DNA of 15,814 nt from CAZWEJ01 sp964632435 (GCA_964632435.1 CAZWEJ010000013.1:1-15814), one strand, 5' to 3'; positions 6,022 through 13,367 are shown, numbered from the stretch's first letter. The notes: a model not told the origin generated them from the letters alone. Translations and numbers: made by a program.

Positions 6022-7378
6022 AAAGACCTGCTTCTTGAGTTATAGTACCTGCAGCCGTACTGACGACTATATTCCAGTTTCCGGGTGCGGCATTGCTCAA
6101 GTTGAGGTTCGCAGAAATGCTTCCTCCAGACCCGGTAATACCCGTCCCGTTTATGTCTGATTCTCCGTTGCGCTGTAATTTTACTGACGCCCCCGTTAGA
6201 TTTGCTCCGTTGATCGTAAGGGTGGCGTTAGCGTTGCCTGTTGTTTCGGTATCCGGACTAACTGATGTGATCCTAGGGAAAGAACCATTGGTTGTTAATA
6301 CTACCTTAAGCGTTGGTGATGTATTTGGGTCAACTGAATATGGTTGATAAGGCGATGAGCTTGCTATATTGTATCCACCGCCTACTGAAACACTGTAACT
6401 GTCCCAAGGGATTGTTCCGAACGTAGACACACCATTTGAGTCGGAGCTGATTGTACGCGTGGTCTTTGCAACGTTCGGGTTGGTGAAGATTAATTTACTA
6501 CTTGTGATTGTGATTGGAACATTTGCTATTGGGTTTCCAGATGTGTCCACAGCATTAATATTCAAGTTAGATGTCCTATCAATAGAAAGAGTTACATCAG
6601 ATATCTGTTGCACAAGTACATTTGGATTAATAAGTACTGGGGTCTGGCTTCCTGCAGGGTCAGCCATGGTTTCATCTGAGCTATAACCAGACTTAGAAAC
6701 AGTGATCTTGTATCGATGAGAGCTATCGGGGGGTAATTTTGGCAACACTAATAATCCGTTTGTGTCAGTCGTTGAATTGAGATTTAGGGCTGGTGTTAAA
6801 CTTGCGTTAGTAATGTTCACCGAAGCTGCCTCAACGGGAAGACCATTTGCATCTAAAACCTTAATCCTGAGTATTCCGGTGTTGGTTGCGGTTTCGGCAG
6901 CTTTACCAGAAATATTGGTGGTAAGCGTCGCTGCCAAGCGGTTATCGTTTACTGTGTATACCTTAATCTCGGCTTGTTTGTAGTCGTAATTGTAAAAATC
7001 AGTAGGCTTATTTGGTACTGTGCCTTCCGCATTTCCATCAAAGGGGTCATCAACATACTTTATTCGTGTATTTACCCTAAATTTTATATTATTCCTTGTT
7101 ACTTCTTGGTTATCTGCAATTGTGCCCCCTGGGTAGATATCACCGTTTTGGGTTGCGAGTGAGTCGTACGGTAGGTCTCTCAAAAATTCCATTTTCTCGT
7201 TTGCTAAAGCAAGTCCTGCGCTTCTGCTATTTCCCAATTGAAGTGAAATAATGTTCGTGGAAAAAAGAGACACTGCAGATATTACAATTATTGCCACCAT
7301 AACCATGGCTATGACGGACTCCAGCAAAGTGAATCCTTCTTCGTTATTTAGTTTTGGCGTATGGCTTCGACGTAACAC
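6008..7378 (-). CDS. PilV/GspI-like minor prepilin fused to Ig-like repeats and a TIG/IPT-type domain
   Basis: The 456-residue protein has a classical prepilin junction, NNEEG/FTLLESVIAMVMVAI, with Gly15 at -1, Phe16 at +1 and Glu20 at +5. The pilin-like portion runs to about residue 160 (ALANEKMEFLRDLPYDSL is typical of PilV). Two consecutive beta-sandwich units follow, at about 168-263 and 270-362. Each opens like carboxypeptidase-regulatory/Ig-like repeats: LRIKVLDANGLPVEAASVNI with TDTNGLLVL, and LNINAVDTSGNPIANVPITI with DSNGVSTF. Residues 368-454 resemble an IPT/TIG domain (ITSVSPDTETTG, LTINGANL, PGNWNIVV). Usual PilV/GspI proteins have 120-200 residues, so this one carries about 290 extra, pointing to an exposed adhesive tip. 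The start is GTG with GGAG six bases upstream, 35 bases inside the preceding gene. Confidence 0.88.
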   Translation of the reverse strand: MLRRSHTPKLNNEEGFTLLESVIAMVMVAIIVISAVSLFSTNIISLQLGNSRSAGLALANEKMEFLRDLPYDSLATQNGDIYPGGTIADNQEVTRNNIKFRVNTRIKYVDDPFDGNAEGTVPNKPTDFYNYDYKQAEIKVYTVNDNRLAATLTTNISGKAAETATNTGILRIKVLDANGLPVEAASVNITNASLTPALNLNSTTDTNGLLVLPKLPPDSSHRYKITVSKSGYSSDETMADPAGSQTPVLINPNVLVQQISDVTLSIDRTSNLNINAVDTSGNPIANVPITITSSKLIFTNPNVAKTTRTISSDSNGVSTFGTIPWDSYSVSVGGGYNIASSSPYQPYSVDPNTSPTLKVVLTTNGSFPRITSVSPDTETTGNANATLTINGANLTGASVKLQRNGESDINGTGITGSGGSISANLNLSNAAPGNWNIVVSTAAGTITQEAGLYVSP

Positions 7379-7757
7379 TATAAACTCCGTTTGGGGCTGT
7401 TTTGCCTTTTTCTTTTTCCATTTGGGCAGATATTGTGTAAGAAGTACATGCTGACGAACAGCCGTTCGGGCCGGGTGTATAAGTATAGTTCTCGGCCGTA
7501 AGCGGGTCGGTTGGTATATCAGTTAAGTAGGGGGTTGAGCCAAGACTTAGTGCTGCCACCCACTCAGAGTTTGGATAAGTTTTGTTGTCCTTGTAATAAG
7601 TTTCAACTGCAGTTTGAATTTCTGTTAAGTCGGCCTTTCTCTGCTTATCACGAGCTTTAGCAGGCCCACCAAAAATACCTGGCAAAGATATTAAAAGAAT
7701 AATTACTATAAAACCTATAACCCCTAGAACTATTTTGTTTTTTAATATGTTCTTCAT
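7344..7757 (-). CDS. GspG/PilA-like pilin protein lacking the prepilin cleavage motif
   Basis: This 137-residue protein has the body of a GspG/major-pilin homologue: AKARDKQRKADLTEIQTAVETYYKDNKTYP at about 33-62 is the hallmark helix of CPR pilins. The front is different. In place of a basic leader, Gly and F-T-L-x-E, it has MKNILKNK and a plain hydrophobic span (about 9-29). The only Gly-Phe pair, GVIGFIVII, has Ile at +5. No prepilin-type cleavage or Glu5 is therefore visible, and no upstream extension is possible because the pilC stop overlaps the ATG. Cys100 and Cys104 may form a disulfide. It lies between pilC and the minor prepilins, so it probably works in the same machine, either as an uncleaved anchor or as a degenerate pilin. 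Membership in the family is strong; its role is open. Confidence 0.83.
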   Translation of the reverse strand: MKNILKNKIVLGVIGFIVIILLISLPGIFGGPAKARDKQRKADLTEIQTAVETYYKDNKTYPNSEWVAALSLGSTPYLTDIPTDPLTAENYTYTPGPNGCSSACTSYTISAQMEKEKGKTAPNGVYSVTSKPYAKTK

Positions 7758-8974
7758 TACACCGCGTTACTTAATTGTGATAGAGGTCCGAATACACCAA
7801 TAACTATAAACCCAACCAAACCACCCAAGGTGACGATCAAAATTGGTTCGATAATCGAGGTAATGCCCGAGACCATAGCATCAACCTCTTTTTCATAGAA
7901 AGCGGCTAACTTTAGCAAAATTTCATCAAGTTTACCAGTTTCTTCTCCGACCGAAACCATTTGGCTAACTATCGGAGGGAATATGGCCATCGATTTAAGT
8001 GGTTCAGCAATAGTCTTACCTGACTTAACCTCTTTAGATATGCTTCTAATCGAATCTTGGAAGACCGAATTGCCTAGTGCTGTAGCAGTTGTGTTCAGGG
8101 CATCTAATACAGATAGACCAGACGACATGAGTGACCCAAAGGTTCTTGCGAATCTCGCGACATTTACCTTAATAACTATCTGTCCGAAAATAGGCATTTT
8201 GATCATCAATTTTCCTATGACACGGCGACCCTTATCGGTTTTCCGATATCTCATCAAGAAAATTACAGCGACAACAATACCTACGACTAAATAAATTCCA
8301 TAATTAACCAAAAAAGCACTTATTGCCATCATTAGCTTTGTATACCAAGGTAACTCAGTATTTAAACCTTCAAAAATAGAGGCCATTCTAGGCACAAGGA
8401 AGACCATTAAGAAAGCGAAAGCGCCAAAAGTAACTACTGTCAGAATTGATGGGTAAATCATGGCGCTACGGATTTTCCCAACAATTTCGGCATCCTTTTC
8501 CATTTGAATGGCCAGCCTCTCAAGTACCTCATCAAGCATTCCTCCTGCTTCGCCAGCCTTGACCATATTAATGTAAATCTGAGAAAAAACGTCTGGGTGA
8601 TCAGCTAGAGCGCTGCTTAAAGGGGCGCCTCCTTCCACTTTTTTGGCTGCGTCTCCAAGCACTTCTTTTAGCTTCTTATTTGTAGTTTGTGAATGAAGAA
8701 TCGAAAGCGCTTGCGATATAGGGATCCCGGCATTTATCATTGTGGCAAACTGACGAGAGAAGACCATCTTGTCTGTGAGCTTAACTTTGCCGCCGAATTT
8801 GCTGAAAATATTTATGTTAATCCCAGACTTTTTACCACTGTCCAACTTGATAAGAATAGGAGTAAGACCACGCTCATTTAGACCTGCAGCAGCGGAAGAT
8901 TGATCCAAAGCTACAATTGTGCCCTTCTGCATCTCGCCACGTTTGTTATGAGCTGTATAAGAAAAAGTAGCCAT
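7757..8974 (-). CDS. pilC: Type IV pilus inner-membrane platform protein PilC (GspF family)
   Basis: PilC is the polytopic platform that couples PilB to pilin insertion. The 405-residue length is full for the family. An N-terminal cytoplasmic region (FSYTAHNKRGEMQKGTIVA) leads into two T2SF repeats at about 71-193 and 273-395. Each shows the expected signatures: FSRQFATMINAGIPISQAL, MVKAGEAGGMLDEVLERLA, then FARTFGSLMSSGLSVLDAL and MVSVGEETGKLDEILLKLA. Membrane spans are at about 173-195, 222-241 and 375-395, and PGLV-type C-terminal hydrophobic residues close the protein. Its ATG directly follows the pilB TAA, and its TAA shares one base with the ATG of the next pilin-like gene. Confidence 0.96.
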   Translation of the reverse strand: MATFSYTAHNKRGEMQKGTIVALDQSSAAAGLNERGLTPILIKLDSGKKSGININIFSKFGGKVKLTDKMVFSRQFATMINAGIPISQALSILHSQTTNKKLKEVLGDAAKKVEGGAPLSSALADHPDVFSQIYINMVKAGEAGGMLDEVLERLAIQMEKDAEIVGKIRSAMIYPSILTVVTFGAFAFLMVFLVPRMASIFEGLNTELPWYTKLMMAISAFLVNYGIYLVVGIVVAVIFLMRYRKTDKGRRVIGKLMIKMPIFGQIVIKVNVARFARTFGSLMSSGLSVLDALNTTATALGNSVFQDSIRSISKEVKSGKTIAEPLKSMAIFPPIVSQMVSVGEETGKLDEILLKLAAFYEKEVDAMVSGITSIIEPILIVTLGGLVGFIVIGVFGPLSQLSNAV

Positions 8975-10939
8975 TTACTCTCGTGTAACCCTAAAGATTT
9001 CTTCTACTGTGGTAAGTCCCTGGAGTGCTTTAACAAAACCGTCTTGCTGCATAGTTAGCATGCCAGTTTTAACCGCCGCCGCCTGGATCTCCTCGCTAGT
9101 TGAGTGACCAATAATCATCTGTTGTATAGCCTGATCAACTTCTAGAACCTCGTATATTCCCATACGCCCTTGATACGCGTTACCACCGCATGTTTCACAA
9201 CCTTCGCCCGGCTTATAAAGCTTGATCTCGCCATCCTTAAGAGCTCTTAGCTTATCCTTGGGTTCTTCTTTTGGAGCGGTGTTCTCCTCAGCTTCTTTAA
9301 GAGCTTTAGCCTCAGCTTCTGATCGGTTGATTATGTTAGGATCGGATGCAATCTTATCTAGAATAGATTTACTTGCCTCAATCTTGTGAATAGGCTCAAT
9401 TACCTTTTTCTTGCTAATGAATTTCTCGGTTTTAGATTCTTTCTTGACATCGGTTGTGTGGGCAACTGGCTTCGAGGTGGCGCCACGGTTTTTCTCAATG
9501 TAAGTAAGTGCAGCTTTAACGTCGAAGTCTCGGTTGATATCTTCCATAACCTTGCCTTCTGGAATGTAGGGAATTTTACAGTCTGGACATAATTTTCTAA
9601 CCAAGCGCTGGCCGATAACGGTGTTTACGGTTGAAGCAATCAGGAAGGGCTCAATGTTCATATCGAGTAAGCGGGGCAGACATGTTGCAGCATTGTTGGT
9701 GTGAAGGGTTGAAAGAACAACGTGACCGGTAAGGGCGGCTTGTACACCAAGGTCGGCAGTTTCACTGTCGCGGATCTCTCCAACCATGATGATATTTGGG
9801 TCTTGTCGAAGCAAAGCGCGTAATCCACTCGCAAATGTCATGCCGGCTTTTGGATTAACTTGCGTTTGATTCACTCCTTGAACGCGATACTCAACCGGGT
9901 CTTCGATCGTTGAAATATTTACGCCTGGAGTATTGAGCATGCTTAGCACGCTGTATAGAGTGGTCGACTTTCCGGAACCAGTTGGGCCTGTAACAAGCAC
10001 CATTCCGTGGGGCTTGTGGATTCCACGCACAATGCGGTCTAGTGCTTCGCCTTCAAAACCGAGCTCCTCAAGAGTGAGCGCCCGCGCTGATTCGTCGAGG
10101 ATACGCATAACCACCTTTTCGCCGTCCATGATCGGAAGGGTTGAGACACGAAGAGCAACAGTTTTGGAGCCAACGGCAAACTTAAAGCGGCCATCCTGTG
10201 GCAGACGGTGCTCATCAATCTTTAGGTTTGAAAGGATTTTTATGCGTGATACAACGGCGGGCAGGATCGGGCGGGGAAGAGTCATCATTTCTTTGAGGAC
10301 CCCATCAACACGGAAGCGCACCTGAACCAAGTTTTCGCGTGGCTCAATGTGGATGTCTGAGGCCCTGGATTTGACCGCATACTCCAGAATAATGTTAACC
10401 GTTTTAGCAATTGGAGCGTCCTCAGCCAGTTCCTTGGCGCTAACTTCTTGCTGCTTGTCTTCCTCGGTATTGCTGTCCTTGATAGCTTTGGTTATTTCGG
10501 AAGAAATGTTCCCCTTGTATTGGTCTAGGGCAGCTAGGATATCATTTGCCGAAGCGAGATAAATTTTAATGTCTTGACCGATCTGTTTGGCAATAAAGTC
10601 AGCTGCTTGAAAATCCTCAGGGTCTGCCATTGCGAGCTGGAAGGTCGTCCCCTGTTTACCAAATAGAACTGCCTGATATTTTCGAGCAATTCTTTCTGGA
10701 ATCTTTGTTAAAACTTCATGAGGTATCTTTTGATCTTTTAACTCAACAAATGGGATATCAATACTGTTGGCATAGAGCTTTAGAAGATCTGTTTCGGAGA
10801 TAAGTTTGCGCTTGAGGATTGTTTGCAGCAAAGGCTGTCCGGTTTGTTCATGGACCGTTTCGGCCTCCTTCATCACCTCCGGACTGACTTTTTGGCTGTT
10901 GGTTAACAGCGCTTTGAGCTGGGCGTCAGATATACGCAT
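8975..10939 (-). CDS. pilB: Type IV pilus assembly ATPase PilB (GspE family) with a large insert in the zinc motif
   Basis: This hexameric cytoplasmic ATPase powers pilus extension. The N-terminal MshEN/GspE_N-type domain spans about 1-140. The catalytic core has the Asp box (STIEDPVE, 343-350), Walker A GPTGSGKST (318-326), Walker B with NIIMVGEIRDSE (382-393) and the His box GHVVLSTLHTN (405-415). A tetracysteine zinc site is present as CPDC (451-454) and CETC (581-584), but the pairs are 126 residues apart, compared with a few tens of residues in typical PilB/GspE. The intervening segment is rich in Lys, Glu and Ala. At 654 residues it is correspondingly longer than usual. It begins the pilB-pilC-pilin operon; the ATG lies only about ten bases from a strong -10 element and has no Shine-Dalgarno, so the mRNA may be almost leaderless. 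Confidence 0.97.
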   Translation of the reverse strand: MRISDAQLKALLTNSQKVSPEVMKEAETVHEQTGQPLLQTILKRKLISETDLLKLYANSIDIPFVELKDQKIPHEVLTKIPERIARKYQAVLFGKQGTTFQLAMADPEDFQAADFIAKQIGQDIKIYLASANDILAALDQYKGNISSEITKAIKDSNTEEDKQQEVSAKELAEDAPIAKTVNIILEYAVKSRASDIHIEPRENLVQVRFRVDGVLKEMMTLPRPILPAVVSRIKILSNLKIDEHRLPQDGRFKFAVGSKTVALRVSTLPIMDGEKVVMRILDESARALTLEELGFEGEALDRIVRGIHKPHGMVLVTGPTGSGKSTTLYSVLSMLNTPGVNISTIEDPVEYRVQGVNQTQVNPKAGMTFASGLRALLRQDPNIIMVGEIRDSETADLGVQAALTGHVVLSTLHTNNAATCLPRLLDMNIEPFLIASTVNTVIGQRLVRKLCPDCKIPYIPEGKVMEDINRDFDVKAALTYIEKNRGATSKPVAHTTDVKKESKTEKFISKKKVIEPIHKIEASKSILDKIASDPNIINRSEAEAKALKEAEENTAPKEEPKDKLRALKDGEIKLYKPGEGCETCGGNAYQGRMGIYEVLEVDQAIQQMIIGHSTSEEIQAAAVKTGMLTMQQDGFVKALQGLTTVEEIFRVTRE

Positions 10940-10948
10940 CTTGGAGAA

Positions 10949-10975
10949 ATTATAGCATAAGCGGGATAGTGTCTA
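10949..10975 (-). promoter_or_regulatory. Promoter of the pilB operon
   Basis: On the minus strand TAGACA (10970-10975, five of six matches to TTGACA) is followed after 15 bases by TATAAT (10949-10954), which is preceded by TGC, giving a perfect extended -10 (TGCTATAAT). Transcription would begin about 7 bases further on, at roughly 10940-10943, within a few bases of the pilB ATG (10937-10939). No ribosome binding site fits in that space. Confidence 0.65.
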
Positions 10976-11006
10976 CCAGAGAAACAGCCTTAATTTTTGT
11001 TTAATT

Positions 11007-11035
11007 TTGAGGTGTCATTATTTGTTTGCTATCCA
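11007..11035 (+). promoter_or_regulatory. Probable promoter of the lamin-tail-domain gene
   Basis: TTGAGG (11007-11012), a 17-base spacer and TATCCA (11030-11035) preceded by TGC form an extended -10 promoter with the same TTTGCTAT core as other promoters here. It lies in the 131-base divergent region shared with pilB and leaves a leader of about 30 bases that contains AAAAGGGG six bases before the ATG. Confidence 0.45.
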
Positions 11036-11070
11036 GGAGGCGGATGGCTCGATGTTAAAAGGGGATAGGC

Positions 11071-12447
11071 ATGCAGAGCACATTTCGTTTTCTGGTGGCG
11101 CTAACGTTCACTCTTGTTACGGTTTTTCCTGTGAGCGTTAGCGCCGATGATAGCACCAGCATACTGATCAGCGAAATCCTGACCGGAACCTCCACCGGCG
11201 CAGGTCAGGAATTCGTTGAGCTTTATAATTCCACTTCGAGCTCAATAAATATAACTGGCTGGGGAGTTGACTATAAGCCTGCTACATCAACAACGTGGAG
11301 CAGGAAAAGCGACCTCAGTGGCTTAATTGCCCCGTTCAGCTACTTCTTAGTTGCTCCAAGAAGTTTTTATCCTGATTCTGATGCTGATTGGAGCTCAACC
11401 CTGGCTGCAGCGGGTGGCCATATTCGCATAGTTGATAATACTGGGAGGGTAATTGATTTAGTCGGTTATGGTAATGCTAATTCGCCAGAGGGGAAAGCTG
11501 CTGCCGCCCCGCAGTCTAATCAGAGTATTGAAAGGCTCCCCGGCAGAACGGATCAGTTTGCCGGGAATGGCCAGGATACTAATGACAATTCAAAAGATTT
11601 TATTATTAGAACCGATCCAGAACCACAGACTTCAAAGTCAGAAATTGAACCAAGAGAGGTCTCTCTGCCTCCAGCGGAAGATGAGTTGGATGCCGAGCCA
11701 ATATTTGACAACTATCCTACTCTCATTATTTCGGAGCTTTTTGTTGACCCCGAATCACCGCTCACCGATGCCGATGATGAATACATTGAACTCTATAACC
11801 CAAATGACTTCGAGGTCACCTATGAGGGATATATTCTGAAGGGAGGCTCAAACTTCAGGAATAGCTACGTTCTGCCCGCCGGTAAAATAGCGCCCAACCA
11901 ATATATTGCCTTTATGTCATCTCAGACTAAAATTCCTCTTTCGAATTCCGGTGGCAGCGTTCAATTGTTCGATCCAGAATCAAGACTTGTTGATCAAACT
12001 CAAAGTTACACAAGTGCGAAACCTGGCCAATCATGGGCGCTTGATGGTGGGCTTTGGGGGTGGAGCCTAATGCCTACAAAAGGCGCTCAAAATATATTCA
12101 CTCTACCGACTGCAGTTGCATTGAGTTCGACTATAAAAAAGACGACTAAGCCAGCTGCCAAATCAACTAAAACTAAAGCTCCAACTAAACCAAAAAAAGC
12201 TTCAACTAAAAGCATAAAAACAAAAAGTACAAAAGCGGGAGCAAAACAAAAGAGCAAGCAAATCAAAGTTGCAGCTGCGAGGATAAAACCGGCTTCGTGG
12301 TTGCTAATAGTCCTTGCAGTCTTTACTATAGGCTACGCAATATATGAGTTCAGGCATGATATTTCAAACAGTTACAAAAAGTTCCGAGGAAACATCAGAT
12401 CTTGGAAAGACGGTCGCCGATCTGCTAAAGGGCGGAGAAACGATTGA
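11071..12447 (+). CDS. Secreted, membrane-anchored protein with two lamin-tail (LTD) domains
   Basis: The 458 residues begin with a signal peptide (TFRFLVALTFTLVTVFPVSVSA, probable cleavage near residue 25). LTD domain 1 spans about 30-140 (ILISEILTG, GQEFVELYNSTSSSINITGW). LTD domain 2 spans about 216-345 (LIISELFVDPESP, DDEYIELYNPND, GSNFRNSYVL). A Lys/Thr/Ser-rich, low-complexity linker (about 353-405) leads to a C-terminal TM helix (409-425) and a strongly basic tail (RSWKDGRRSAKGRR). This topology places both LTDs outside the cell. Bacterial LTDs are Ig-like modules often found in secreted or surface proteins, some with nucleases; no catalytic domain is present here. The last 92 bases overlap tsaE in another frame. 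AAAAGGGG precedes the ATG. A specific ligand or function cannot be read from the sequence. Confidence 0.88.
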   Translation: MQSTFRFLVALTFTLVTVFPVSVSADDSTSILISEILTGTSTGAGQEFVELYNSTSSSINITGWGVDYKPATSTTWSRKSDLSGLIAPFSYFLVAPRSFYPDSDADWSSTLAAAGGHIRIVDNTGRVIDLVGYGNANSPEGKAAAAPQSNQSIERLPGRTDQFAGNGQDTNDNSKDFIIRTDPEPQTSKSEIEPREVSLPPAEDELDAEPIFDNYPTLIISELFVDPESPLTDADDEYIELYNPNDFEVTYEGYILKGGSNFRNSYVLPAGKIAPNQYIAFMSSQTKIPLSNSGGSVQLFDPESRLVDQTQSYTSAKPGQSWALDGGLWGWSLMPTKGAQNIFTLPTAVALSSTIKKTTKPAAKSTKTKAPTKPKKASTKSIKTKSTKAGAKQKSKQIKVAAARIKPASWLLIVLAVFTIGYAIYEFRHDISNSYKKFRGNIRSWKDGRRSAKGRRND

Positions 12448-12826
12448 GTTATCAGGGGATCTTGGTGCAGGTAAAACTACTCTAGCTCAGGGGATCGTGC
12501 GCGCACTTGGTTTCAACGGAGAAGTAACCAGCCCAACCTTTACCTTGAGTAGGGATTATCCAGTCAATAATGGCCTGACAGTCCATCATTTCGACTTCTA
12601 CCGACTGAACGGTCATGATGTTGTATCGGATGAACTCAACGATTTCTTGGGAGATCCCAAATCCATAAACTTAATTGAGTGGGCCGACCACGGAGCCGGA
12701 AAGCTACCGGATGACCGCATTAGTATTAATCTAGGGTATGGCGACATTGAGAACTCTAGGGATATTAGAATTCAATCTACGAACGAAAAAATTATTGAGG
12801 ACATTAAAAATGTACTTGGCTCTTAA
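12356..12826 (+). CDS. tsaE: tRNA t6A synthesis ATPase TsaE
   Basis: TsaE is the small P-loop ATPase that works with TsaB and TsaD to attach threonylcarbamoyl to A37 of ANN-decoding tRNAs. The 156 residues from the chosen start carry SSEETSDLGKTVADLL, the P-loop GDLGAGKTT (34-42), SPTFTL (59-64), HFDFYRL (78-84) and IEWAD (107-111), all family signatures in order. An ATG at 12344 would add four residues, but has no ribosome site; the ATG at 12356 gives the usual TsaE N-terminus and has GAG about seven bases upstream. Either way the gene starts far inside the lamin-tail gene (92 bases of overlap), and its end overlaps tsaB by 17 bases. Confidence 0.94.
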   Translation: MIFQTVTKSSEETSDLGKTVADLLKGGETIELSGDLGAGKTTLAQGIVRALGFNGEVTSPTFTLSRDYPVNNGLTVHHFDFYRLNGHDVVSDELNDFLGDPKSINLIEWADHGAGKLPDDRISINLGYGDIENSRDIRIQSTNEKIIEDIKNVLGS

Positions 12827-13202
12827 AACCGATTCCGAAATATCCGAATACTATCTTGTCGACTCAAGTGGTTCTATTGCCGACAAGTTAATTTGGGAGT
12901 CGGGTAGGAATTTGGCGGATGGCATTTTAAAAAAGCTTGCGGAATTGATAAATAAGAGCGATACCAGCTGGGACTCAATTAGGGGCGTAGTTGTGTTTAA
13001 AGGTCCGGGGTCTTTTACTGGGCTTAGGATCGGGATTACGGTTGCAAACTCAATCGCTTATGGTAAAAAAATTTCAATAGTCGGTGAAGTTGGCGATGAC
13101 TGGCTGAAAGATGGAGTTGCTAGACTCAATCAAGGAACAACCGATAAACAAGTAATTCCCGAGTATGGTTCAGAGCCAAATATAACCAAACCTGTAAAGT
13201 AA
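12810..13202 (+). CDS. tsaB: Compact TsaB, t6A synthesis scaffold protein
   Basis: TsaB is the non-catalytic ASKHA-fold partner of TsaD in t6A synthesis. This copy has only 130 residues, compared with roughly 220 in typical bacterial TsaB. The N-terminal lobe is recognisable: YLALKTDSEISEYYLVD, ILKKLAELINKS, and the signature VVFKGPGSFTGLRIGITVANSIAY (about 61-84). After VGEVGDDWL the protein goes almost directly to IPEYGSEPNITKPVK, which resembles the usual TsaB C-terminus. This is what a missing central/C-terminal lobe with a retained tail would look like, not a simple truncation. The ATG at 12810 lies within tsaE and has GAGG nine bases before it; an upstream ATG at 12738 would prepend 24 residues with no family similarity. 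The tsaE-tsaB pair is a common operon; tsaD is not in the window. Confidence 0.88.
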   Translation: MYLALKTDSEISEYYLVDSSGSIADKLIWESGRNLADGILKKLAELINKSDTSWDSIRGVVVFKGPGSFTGLRIGITVANSIAYGKKISIVGEVGDDWLKDGVARLNQGTTDKQVIPEYGSEPNITKPVK

Positions 13203-13204
13203 GC

Positions 13205-13234
13205 TTGACGGCGGTTATGCCAAAGGGCTTTAAT
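13205..13234 (+). promoter_or_regulatory. Possible promoter upstream of rny
   Basis: The 165-base gap between tsaB and rny contains TTGACG (13205-13210), an 18-base spacer and TTTAAT (13229-13234), each a five-of-six match to consensus. This would leave a leader of about 125 bases. An alternative is the GATAAT at 13331-13336, which lacks a -35. I see no strong terminator or riboswitch-like structure in the gap. Confidence 0.3.
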
Positions 13235-13367
13235 AAAAATACTTGGAATATTATTTAACGTGCTGAGTTCTGCATTTTACCGCGCACGCTGATAACTGAT
13301 AGACAATTCAAAGATCATTTTTCAAGCGCAGATAATTTTGCATAACTAGCGCTTCTAGGAAGCAGAT

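Noticed and set aside
7344..7378. Frameshift joining the GspG-like and PilV-like genes
   Set aside because: The PilV-like gene has its own GTG with GGAG six bases upstream and a complete prepilin leader, so the 35-base overlap is a normal coupled junction.
9933..10325. 130-codon open frame antisense to the pilB core
   Set aside because: It lies entirely opposite the highly conserved Walker A to N2 region. Its Ser/Arg-rich product is the usual by-product of that coding bias.
12738..12809. Longer tsaB starting at 12738
   Set aside because: The extra 24 residues are the tsaE reading frame's shadow, show no TsaB similarity and lack a ribosome site. MYLALKT at 12810 is the natural TsaB start.
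13203..13367. Small RNA or riboswitch in the tsaB-rny gap
   Set aside because: I found no convincing stem set, no T-tract and no known riboswitch consensus in these 165 bases.
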